NCBI GenBank assembly: GCA_030524055.1
Contig: JAUNHH010000001.1
Location: forward strand, 109,838 to 172,055
Reading direction: 5' to 3'
DNA from: Actinomycetaceae bacterium
Lineage (GTDB): Bacteria > Actinomycetota > Actinomycetes > Actinomycetales > Actinomycetaceae
DNA length: 62,218 nt
Shown here: positions 26,917 through 33,766 of the stretch, piece by piece
Numbering within the stretch: the first letter of the stretch is position 1
Layout of the letters: each line of letters begins with the position of its first letter
Position numbers and translations under genes: made by a program
Notes under the pieces: generated by a model
Databases searched by the model: none
Told to the model about the DNA's origin: nothing
Seen by the model: only the letters and a program-made list of their open reading frames with translations

Positions 26917-26958
26917 AACGAGGGCGGGGCCTGAATTATTCAGGTCCCGCCCTTCGTT
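26917..26958 (+). terminator. Terminator built from an inverted pair of dispersed motifs
   Basis: AACGAGGGCGGGGCCTGAA pairs with an almost exact inverse (TTCAGGTCCCGCCCTTCGTT) around a TTA loop. The forward arm holds the exact core at 26919-26930. It separates the zinc operon from the convergent lipoprotein cluster. Confidence 0.8.
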
Positions 26959-26972
26959 GTGATGCTCCTCCC

Positions 26973-28052
26973 CTATTCCTTGGCGCGGATTTCGACGCGA
27001 CGGTTGGCGGCTTTGCCCTCGTCCTTATTGTTATCCGCAATAGGCGCAGTTTCTCCCTTACCGTCAGTCTGGACTTTCAAGCCACGGACTTTACCGGCCA
27101 GGTAATCACCCACAGTTTTCGCCCGACGCTTCGACAAATCCATATTGTGATTATCATCAGCAACATTATCGGTATGGCCAGTGACGGTGACTTCCGAAGG
27201 TGCTTTCTTTGACCACTCACCGGCCAGCTTGTCCAGAATTTCCTTAGCCCGAGGCGTCAACTGATCCGAATCCACCTCAAAATTCACATCCCCAGACAAA
27301 GTCGTCACCACAACATCAGGCGCAACCGACGTTTTAGCCGCATTATCCTTCTCACCAGAAACAAAAATAGAGTCAACAACAGGCGCATAAATAGGATTCT
27401 TAATCGCCTCCTTATTAGCACCCTGCGGTGCCCACCCACTTTGTGGAGGCTCGGGGGAATCAAGATGTTTCACTGGCACGTCAATAAAAGTCCCACCCAC
27501 GACACTAGTAATAGTGACGGTCTTGGTTTCTTTGGGTAGGGCAGCGAAGGTGGCGTGGCGGATCTTGGTTTGTCCAGGGTCAAGTGTAGCCCCATAGGTA
27601 TTCTCCTCGGAACACAGGCATTTCCCCTCAGCGGTATGGGCTACCTGATAGATCTTTGCAGTGTTTGGATCGATCAGGGTAAGGCCAGTGGGACGAAAGG
27701 CATTGGCGGCACCAGGTTTTTCATTTCTTTCCGTTCCGTCACCGAGTGGCACACCAAGGCGGTCTATATCGAGACTATATCCAATAAGCTGTCTGTCACC
27801 AGTTGTGCGGGTGTCATGGATGGTGAAGTTCACTGTCGTCAATCCATTGGCAACAGTGACATCCTGAATACGCACCTCTACAGGAACGTGATCGATCAGC
27901 CCGACATTTCCACTCTTATTATTCGGAGTAGATGAGGGCTCATCAGCAGCATGAGCTGGCACAGACAATAGGGATGTGAAAGCCAGTGAGACCGCTGCCA
28001 GAAGAAGGAATCCAGTGGCTCGAATGGTCGATGCCTGAGTAGAAATAGTCAT
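26973..28052 (-). CDS. Secreted OmpA-like protein with CxC domain (cassette 1, gene a)
   Basis: Product of 359 residues. Signal peptide with cleavage near VPAHAADE (residue 36). A beta-rich domain (VEVRIQDVTVANGLTTVNFT near residue 58) contains the CxC motif GKCLCSEE near residue 143 and AALPKET after it. A linker leads to a C-terminal OmpA/MotB domain (residues about 250-359): VNFEVDSDQLTPRAKEILD, TGHTDNVADDNHNMDLSKRR and ANRRVEIRAKE, the pattern that binds diaminopimelate-type peptidoglycan. Being secreted and wall-binding, it could anchor the two lipoproteins encoded just upstream. It is nearly identical in its C-terminal third to cassette 2. Confidence 0.78.
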   Translation of the reverse strand: MTISTQASTIRATGFLLLAAVSLAFTSLLSVPAHAADEPSSTPNNKSGNVGLIDHVPVEVRIQDVTVANGLTTVNFTIHDTRTTGDRQLIGYSLDIDRLGVPLGDGTERNEKPGAANAFRPTGLTLIDPNTAKIYQVAHTAEGKCLCSEENTYGATLDPGQTKIRHATFAALPKETKTVTITSVVGGTFIDVPVKHLDSPEPPQSGWAPQGANKEAIKNPIYAPVVDSIFVSGEKDNAAKTSVAPDVVVTTLSGDVNFEVDSDQLTPRAKEILDKLAGEWSKKAPSEVTVTGHTDNVADDNHNMDLSKRRAKTVGDYLAGKVRGLKVQTDGKGETAPIADNNKDEGKAANRRVEIRAKE

Positions 28053-28058
28053 TGTCTG

Positions 28059-28805
28059 TCACTTCCTATTCACTGGAACATTGTCTGCCCGACCAAAATT
28101 CGGAAATTGAATAGTTACAGAGGTCACGTCTTCGGGTAGGGCAGCATAAACGGCATAAAGTCCATGCGATTCCCCTTCAGCCACAAAAGTGTTAGACAAA
28201 CCTCTACTACATAGGCACAATCCCGTGGTGTCATATACCGGAATCCAATTCTTCCCTGTTTTTGGATCGACAAGGACGACACCATTAGTCGTAAAGGAGT
28301 TGAGGGTCTTGTCATCAACGAGGTTACCTTCAGAATCAATGGGGCGCTGATAGCCTTCATCCGCAAAATCAGTGCTGATTTGCCAGTGTTTCTCACTAGG
28401 CATTATGGCGTTATCACTAGCGCCAGACTCAATAAGTGTGGCTGTAAAGTTGACAAATGTATATTTTCCTCGCACTTCCACCGAATTCACATCCACTTGA
28501 GTCTTCCTTCTCCCATTTTTGCCATCGGCCTTCAAAGTCGCCAGGGAGGAAGCAGGAGTACTTGTGAATCCCGGTGAGTTCACCCCGGTGAACCCGTCAG
28601 TGGGTTGTGAGGTATTTGCATTCTCAGAGGCGGAGGCAGGGGCATCAGATCCTGGAGCTGGAGTAGGTGCTGCTGAACTGCTTTGTCCTTCACTGGCAGG
28701 GCTCGGACCAGAACTGCCCGGAATCACCGTGCAGGCACTCAAGGCCAGTCCTGCTGCGCTGACAATTGCTGTAGACCATAAAAGGCGTGGTATCTGCATG
28801 CTCAT
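28059..28805 (-). CDS. CxC-domain lipoprotein (cassette 1, gene b)
   Basis: Product of 248 residues. Lipobox LALSAC (Cys near residue 25) then TVIPG. A Ser/Pro/Ala linker of about 70 residues leads to a beta-sandwich-like domain starting VDVNSVEVRGKYTFVNFTAT, with the motif TGLCLCSRG near residue 195 and YAALPEDVTSVTIQFPNFG, ending PVNRK. No known family is recognised. AAGGAGC precedes the ATG. It sits 3 bases after gene c and 6 before gene a, so the three are cotranscribed. Confidence 0.7.
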   Translation of the reverse strand: MSMQIPRLLWSTAIVSAAGLALSACTVIPGSSGPSPASEGQSSSAAPTPAPGSDAPASASENANTSQPTDGFTGVNSPGFTSTPASSLATLKADGKNGRRKTQVDVNSVEVRGKYTFVNFTATLIESGASDNAIMPSEKHWQISTDFADEGYQRPIDSEGNLVDDKTLNSFTTNGVVLVDPKTGKNWIPVYDTTGLCLCSRGLSNTFVAEGESHGLYAVYAALPEDVTSVTIQFPNFGRADNVPVNRK

Positions 28806-28808
28806 TAT

Positions 28809-29423
28809 TTAGCTCCTTGTCACTGGGAGGCCATGAAAAACACCATCAAATGGAAAAGCCACACTAATGTGATCGTGATTCTCTGGAAGCGCAGGAAAGT
28901 CACTAAAGAATTCCATAGTTTCACCAGGGTCAAGGGAGAAAAAATCTGTGGTGCAACTACATTGACCATCACTCGTCCTTAACGCGTCATAGACCAGATC
29001 AGGGCCAACAAGGAGTTGCATATACAGCGACTCGTTATGGATGTCGTCACCAGAAAAAACGTGATACAACTCGACTCTTTCCGAATCACTAAGATTAGTC
29101 ACCCGAAAACGCACAGTGGTCTTTGAGGAACTTCCTTCTACGGATTCAATATCAATCCGGTAGGGCGCGTTTTGATAGCCCTCACGTGAGGCTAATACCT
29201 TTCCCTGTGGGCCCGATTGAGAGGCGCTTGCCACCGATTGATCACTATCAGCAGCAGGGACCTGCGAAGAAGTTGCCTCAGATTGGGTCGTTGACGATTC
29301 TGACGCACCGCTGCCCGTCCTGGTGTGCGAGACATGAAATGAACAGGCACTCATAGACAGCGCGAATACCGCAATGGCGGAAAGCGCGCCCAATTTTCGC
29401 AAGTAAGGTTGTCGCAATGTCAT
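28809..29423 (-). CDS. CxC-domain lipoprotein (cassette 1, gene c)
   Basis: Product of 204 residues; AAGGAGGG lies a few bases before ATG 29423. Lipobox SMSAC (Cys near residue 27). A short Ser/Thr linker precedes the domain YRIDIESVEGSSSKTTVRFR, with GQCSCTTD near residue 150, FFSDFPALPENHDHISVAFP and a final GLPVTRS. It is the first gene after the conserved promoter and palindrome. Its function is unknown; it shares a fold with genes a and b by the shared pattern. Confidence 0.7.
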   Translation of the reverse strand: MTLRQPYLRKLGALSAIAVFALSMSACSFHVSHTRTGSGASESSTTQSEATSSQVPAADSDQSVASASQSGPQGKVLASREGYQNAPYRIDIESVEGSSSKTTVRFRVTNLSDSERVELYHVFSGDDIHNESLYMQLLVGPDLVYDALRTSDGQCSCTTDFFSLDPGETMEFFSDFPALPENHDHISVAFPFDGVFHGLPVTRS

Positions 29424-29530
29424 CGTCCCTCCTTAGAAACAGCGTTATTTCAGTGATTGAGCTGTCGTAGGTCACAGACTATAAATTCCGTGTGGCAGGA
29501 CAATCGCAACCCTGTCGCAAGATGGCGACA
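29424..29530 (-). promoter_or_regulatory. Promoter region of cassette 1 with conserved palindrome
   Basis: TGTCGC-N6-GCGACA lies at 29513-29530, about 29 bases upstream of a likely -10 (TATAGT) on the minus strand. The region from the start codon to the palindrome is almost identical to 32019-32125. The location suits an activator site, though repression is equally possible. The remainder to 29594 holds no gene. Confidence 0.6.
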
Positions 29531-29594
29531 GACTCAGCAAATGTATTCTCACCTGACACTGGACCCGTATTTTGCCAAGTAGAGAAACAGTCCC

Positions 29595-30668
29595 CTATTC
29601 CTTGGCGCGGATTTCGACGCGACGATTAGCCGCTTTACCTTCCTCGGATGAGTTATCGGCAATCGGAGCAGTTTCTCCCTTACCGTCGGTCTGGACTTTC
29701 AAGCCACGGACTTTCCCGGCCAGATAATCACCCACCGATTTGGCACGGCGCTTCGACAAATCCATATTGTGGTTATCATCAGCGACATTATCGGTGTGGC
29801 CAGTAACAGTGACTTCCGAAGGCGCCTTCTTTGACCATTCCGCAGCCAGCTTGTCCAGGATTTCCTTGGCCCGAGGCGTTAATTGATCCGAATCCACCTC
29901 AAAGTTCACATCCCCAGACAGAGTTGTGACTACAGCATCAGGCGTGTTCGATGTTCTGGCCGCATTATCCTTCTCATTGGAAAAGGTGATCAGGTCGGTG
30001 ATAGGAGCGTGGACAGCGCTCTCAATTGCTTCCTTATTCGCCCCCTGGGGTGTCCACCCACTTTGTGGAGGCTCGGGGGAATCAAGATGCTTCACTGGCA
30101 CGTCAATAAAGGTTCCACCGATAGGAACAATGACCGTGATCTTGCTGGTTTCCTTTGGGAGGGCAGCGAAACTCGCATGGAATGTCTTGGCGTATCCGGG
30201 GTAGAGCGAAGATCCAAAAGGTTCCTCGGAACACATGCATTTCATATCATCGGTATAAGCCACCTGATAGACATCTCCCTTACTTGGATCAAGCAGAAGG
30301 AGACCACTAGTGCGTTGAGGAGTAGCGATGCCAGCACCTACTCGCTTAGTGCCATCATCAGCAGGGACATCTGTACGGTATTTCCCTAAGGCCGCATTCA
30401 TCCACTCTGGATTACCACTGTCACGGGTGTCCCGAACAGTAAAGTTCACCGTAGTGAGACCGTTAGCGACAGTTACATCCTGGATTCGCACCTCGACGGG
30501 CGCGCCAGCAATCACGCCATTATTTCCACTCTTATTGTCGGGAGTAGATGGGGGTTCATCCGCAGCTTGAACTGGAGATGCCATCAAGGGAGCGAAAGTC
30601 AGAGCGACAGCCATTAAAAGAGCGATTCCAGTGGCTCGAATTCTCGATGCCGGAACGGAAATAATCAT
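29595..30668 (-). CDS. Secreted OmpA-like protein with CxC domain (cassette 2, gene a)
   Basis: Product of 357 residues and a close paralogue of the protein at 26973. Signal peptide ending near PVQAADE. VEVRIQDVTVANGLTTVNFT near residue 58, the motif MKCMCSEEP near 145, and the OmpA-like domain with GHTDNVADDNHNMDLSKRR. The C-terminal domains of the two copies are almost identical while the CxC domains differ more, suggesting recent exchange or selection on the wall-binding part. Start ATG 30668 with AAGGAAG upstream. Confidence 0.77.
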   Translation of the reverse strand: MIISVPASRIRATGIALLMAVALTFAPLMASPVQAADEPPSTPDNKSGNNGVIAGAPVEVRIQDVTVANGLTTVNFTVRDTRDSGNPEWMNAALGKYRTDVPADDGTKRVGAGIATPQRTSGLLLLDPSKGDVYQVAYTDDMKCMCSEEPFGSSLYPGYAKTFHASFAALPKETSKITVIVPIGGTFIDVPVKHLDSPEPPQSGWTPQGANKEAIESAVHAPITDLITFSNEKDNAARTSNTPDAVVTTLSGDVNFEVDSDQLTPRAKEILDKLAAEWSKKAPSEVTVTGHTDNVADDNHNMDLSKRRAKSVGDYLAGKVRGLKVQTDGKGETAPIADNSSEEGKAANRRVEIRAKE

Positions 30669-30674
30669 TGCTCA

Positions 30675-31400
30675 TCACTTCCTTGTTACCGGAATATTTT
30701 CTATCCGACCTGTCTTATTCGGAAAATCAATATTGATGGACGTTACACCCTCAGGGAGGGGACCATAAATGGCATAAAGCGCTTGAGATTGCCCTTCAAG
30801 AAGTCCGTCGGGATTTCTACTGCACATACACATTCCGGAGGTTTCATAAGCGGTCTTCCATTTCCTGCCTGTCTGCGGGTCAATCAGAACAAGACCATTG
30901 GCACTACCAGCATTAAGTGCTATATGCCCAAGCTGCTTTCCTTCAGGATCACGCGGGACCACGTGCCCTATTTCTGTAAACACATTTCCCAGACCCCACG
31001 TTTGCCCCGTTTCACCAGGAGGAGCTTTTTTATATATGACGGTGAAGTTAACCAAGGTCACTTCCCCGTGGACCACCACTGAATTCACATCTACCTGATA
31101 TTCCCGGCCATTTTCTTCCTTCACATTCAGGGTGCCGAGCGCAGTGGCAGGTGTACTTGAGAATCCCGGTGAATCAGCCTGGGATGCGCCCCCAGATTGC
31201 GAGGTCTTCGGATTTTCAGAAGTCGGCACAGTTGCGCCAGACGCTGGGGATGAGGAAGAGGGAGATGATGTGCTTTGAGCTTCCTCATTAGGCGGGAGCG
31301 GGCCGGAGTTACCTGGGATGACCGTGCAGGCACTCAAAGCCAATCCCACGACACTGACTATTGCAGTCGAGCATAAAACACGTGGAATACCAGTAGTCAT
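30675..31400 (-). CDS. CxC-domain lipoprotein (cassette 2, gene b)
   Basis: Product of 241 residues. Lipobox LALSAC followed by TVIPG, as in cassette 1. A Ser/Pro/Thr linker precedes VDVNSVVVHGEVTLVNFT. Motif SGMCMCSRN near residue 192, then YGPLPEGVTSINIDFPN and a final PVTRK. It is tightly packed between genes c and a of the same cassette. Confidence 0.7.
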   Translation of the reverse strand: MTTGIPRVLCSTAIVSVVGLALSACTVIPGNSGPLPPNEEAQSTSSPSSSSPASGATVPTSENPKTSQSGGASQADSPGFSSTPATALGTLNVKEENGREYQVDVNSVVVHGEVTLVNFTVIYKKAPPGETGQTWGLGNVFTEIGHVVPRDPEGKQLGHIALNAGSANGLVLIDPQTGRKWKTAYETSGMCMCSRNPDGLLEGQSQALYAIYGPLPEGVTSINIDFPNKTGRIENIPVTRK

Positions 31401-31403
31401 TAT

Positions 31404-32018
31404 TTAGCTCCTTGTCACCGGAAGGCCATGAAAAGCACCGTCATGTGGAAAGGCCACGCTAATCTGCTCATAATTGTCAGGCAGTGCAGGGAAATCACTA
31501 TAGAGTTCAACACTTTGGCCAGGCTCAATGTCCCCAATATCTGTCGAACAGCTACATTGACCATCAGGGGTTTTCAAGCCGTTATATATCAAGTCTGGGC
31601 CAACAAGTAGCCGTAAATCGAGCGAATCAGGATTCTTGTCCTCACCAAAAAGAAGAGCTGTCATTTCTACTTTTTCAGAGTCACTCAGATTAGTCATCCG
31701 AAAGCGGACAGTGGTCTTTGAGGAACTCCCTTCAATAGCCAGAACATCTATCCGATAGGGAGCGCCTTGGACCCCTTCACGCGACGCTAAAACATCACCC
31801 TGCGCACCCGATTGACCACCACCTGTATCCGATTGAGTCTCATCGGCAGCTGGCGCTTCGCTATTCTCATTGTCTTGCGTCGTCGTTGACGATTTTGGCG
31901 TACCAGTGCTTTCGTGGGTGTGCCAGACTCGAAATGAACAGGCACTCATAGACAAAGCGAATACCGCAATGGCGGAAAGCGCGCCCAATTTTCGCAAGTA
32001 GGGTTGCCACAATGTCAT
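31404..32018 (-). CDS. CxC-domain lipoprotein (cassette 2, gene c)
   Basis: Product of 204 residues, the same length as its cassette 1 counterpart, with a nearly identical signal sequence (lipobox SMSAC) and divergent central linker. Motif GQCSCSTD near residue 150, YSDFPALPDNYEQISVAFP and final GLPVTRS. AAGGAGGG precedes the ATG. Within 32019-32165 lies its promoter. Confidence 0.7.
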   Translation of the reverse strand: MTLWQPYLRKLGALSAIAVFALSMSACSFRVWHTHESTGTPKSSTTTQDNENSEAPAADETQSDTGGGQSGAQGDVLASREGVQGAPYRIDVLAIEGSSSKTTVRFRMTNLSDSEKVEMTALLFGEDKNPDSLDLRLLVGPDLIYNGLKTPDGQCSCSTDIGDIEPGQSVELYSDFPALPDNYEQISVAFPHDGAFHGLPVTRS

Positions 32019-32125
32019 CGTCCCTCCTTAGAAACAGCGTTATTTCAGTGATTGAGCTGTCGTAGGTCACAGACTATAAATCCCGTGTGGCAGGACAATC
32101 GCAACCCTGTCGCAAGATAGCGACA
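32019..32125 (-). promoter_or_regulatory. Promoter region of cassette 2 with conserved palindrome
   Basis: TGTCGC-N6-GCGACA at 32108-32125. The sequence between palindrome and start codon differs from cassette 1 at only a couple of positions, including the same TATAGT. Confidence 0.6.
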
Positions 32126-32165
32126 AGCCGAGGCCAACATCAGGCGAGAGGCCCAAAGTTCCCCA

Positions 32166-32822
32166 TCAATGCAACAATGCCCCGCCCTCGTTAATAAAAA
32201 GCGAATCGCTAATGGGCGCATGAATGGGATTCTTTATGGGCATCCCATTTGACGAGCTTCTGTGCTGTACCGGAATATCCGGATAAATACCCGCAATCGG
32301 AATCACGACGCTCACCGCCTTCACTTCCCTAGGAAGGGCAGCAAAAGTCGCGGATAAAACCGTGGTACGGCCAGGGTGTAATGTCAGCTCGGATGGCTCC
32401 TGTGAACATAAACATTGCCCGTCAGAGCCAGCGGCCACGTAATAGATCTTTCCCGTGGAGGAATCAATAAGGGTGACGCCACTGGGACTGCGGTCCTTAG
32501 GAAAATGTCCTTTGGGGGCAATAGTGAAAACATCTCCAATAGGAATGGGATCGCCACTTTCGCGTGGATCATGAAGGCTAAAAGTGACAGTAGTGAGGCC
32601 ATTAGACACAACTACGTCCCTGACCATTACCTCAACGCGGTGATCTTTAATGAGGACTCGATGGGCGCCAAGATTCTCAGGCGGGATCGCATTGCTCGTG
32701 CGATCAGCAAAAGGAGTTGCCCCGGCGGCCGGCATAAACTGAACGGATAATACGAAAGAGGCCGCGCCAAGAGCAATCAATCCGCAAGCACTAACGCGAC
32801 GGAGTTTTCTTGAAGTAAACAT
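32166..32822 (-). CDS. Truncated OmpA-less CxC protein (cassette 3, gene a)
   Basis: Product of 218 residues from ATG 32822 (AAGGAAG upstream; GTG 32831 overlapping the previous stop is possible). Signal peptide ending near PAAGATPF. VEVMVRDVVVSNGLTTVTFS near residue 70 and GQCLCSQEP near 150 align with the other gene a products, and KNPIHAPISDSLF matches cassette 1 KNPIYAPVVDSIF. At that point the frame ends in NEGGALLH, encoded by a dispersed motif, and the whole peptidoglycan-binding domain is missing. It may be a decayed copy or a soluble variant. Confidence 0.65.
   Translation of the reverse strand: MFTSRKLRRVSACGLIALGAASFVLSVQFMPAAGATPFADRTSNAIPPENLGAHRVLIKDHRVEVMVRDVVVSNGLTTVTFSLHDPRESGDPIPIGDVFTIAPKGHFPKDRSPSGVTLIDSSTGKIYYVAAGSDGQCLCSQEPSELTLHPGRTTVLSATFAALPREVKAVSVVIPIAGIYPDIPVQHRSSSNGMPIKNPIHAPISDSLFINEGGALLH
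32179..32190 (-). repeat. Dispersed motif at the truncated end of cassette 3 gene a
   Basis: Read as NEGGA directly before the final LLH and stop, at the exact point where similarity to the longer paralogues is lost. Confidence 0.8.
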
Positions 32823-32827
32823 GGCTC

Positions 32828-33508
32828 TCACTTCCTTGTCACCGGAATATTCTTAGTGCGCCCAAACTCCGGAATCTCAATAGAGACGAACTCCGTGGTG
32901 TCCGGAAGGGCAGGATAAATCGCGTAGAGCGTGTGGGATTCGCCTTCAGGAAGAGAAATATTGTCGAGGGCGGGGCTGCATAAACATAAACCTGAGGTGT
33001 CATAGACAACCTCCCACTTTTTCTCCGTTTCCGGGTCGATAAGGGTAAGACCATTAGCAGAATTCGCATTCATACCCTGGTCATCCACGCGATTGCCTGA
33101 GGAATCGCTGGGGCGAGTGCCTGCAGTGGACGCGAAAAAGTCGCCGATTGTCCAGCGCGTATCTGGATTATCCGGCGCTGCCTTGAGATGGGTGAGGGTA
33201 AAAAGGAAGTAAGTGTGTTTCCCGCGGACCTCAACGGAATTCACATCCACCTGGTAGGTGCCGCCCTGCGGGGTAACCCAGGTCAAAGTCTCATGGCTGG
33301 GTAAGCCGGGAACAGTCGTGCTTCGTGGGCCTTTTTCATCTTCACCGGCAAATCCATCTGAAGTAGAGGCGCTGCCGCTGGACGGGGGTGGATCAGGCGC
33401 CCCTGGGAAAAGAGTGCAGGCAGTGAGTGAAAGACTGAGCATAGCCACGGCTATTAGTAGGCCGACTCGGGCTCTGCGAGGCTGACACATTGTCGCTGGC
33501 AGTCGCAA
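32828..33508 (-). CDS. CxC-domain lipoprotein (cassette 3, gene b)
   Basis: Product of about 226 residues from TTG 33508, chosen because AAGGAGGG lies 6-7 bases before it; ATG 33490 is an alternative. Lipobox LSLTAC then TLFPG. Domain VDVNSVEVRGKHTYFLFT, motif SGLCLCSPALDN, and YPALPDTTEFVSIEIPEFG, ending PVTRK. The dispersed motif at 32965-32976 encodes the SPALD just after the two cysteines. No gene c is present in this cassette. Confidence 0.68.
   Translation of the reverse strand: MRLPATMCQPRRARVGLLIAVAMLSLSLTACTLFPGAPDPPPSSGSASTSDGFAGEDEKGPRSTTVPGLPSHETLTWVTPQGGTYQVDVNSVEVRGKHTYFLFTLTHLKAAPDNPDTRWTIGDFFASTAGTRPSDSSGNRVDDQGMNANSANGLTLIDPETEKKWEVVYDTSGLCLCSPALDNISLPEGESHTLYAIYPALPDTTEFVSIEIPEFGRTKNIPVTRK
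32965..32976 (+). repeat. Dispersed motif in the CxC region of cassette 3 gene b
   Basis: Read on the gene's strand as SPALD, immediately after CLC. Confidence 0.8.
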
Positions 33509-33618
33509 TTGCACCCTCCTTGAAGACACAGCGTCATTACTGTGAGTGAGTTCTTCCAAGGCCAGCCTAAAACAGTGATGTGGCCGAATAATCGCCTTTC
33601 TGTCGCGAGGCGGCGACA
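33509..33618 (-). promoter_or_regulatory. Promoter region of cassette 3 with conserved palindrome
   Basis: TGTCGC-N6-GCGACA at 33601-33618. The sequence between palindrome and gene is only partly similar to the other two, yet both half-sites are intact. Confidence 0.6.
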
Positions 33619-33766
33619 AGGAGCGATGGACTTTCAGTTGAAGATGAGGAGCAACATATGTGCGGCTGGGCTCCGCCCTCGTAGATCTTCCACATGTGGG
33701 TGGACCCCGATAGACTGCAGACACCTTGCCCTTCGAGATTCCCCTCCGATACGAAATGAGTCACCG

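Noticed and set aside
33509-33724. Longer N-terminus for the cassette 3 lipoprotein (start at 33724)
   Set aside because: It would place about 70 charged residues before the lipoprotein signal peptide and read through the conserved palindrome.
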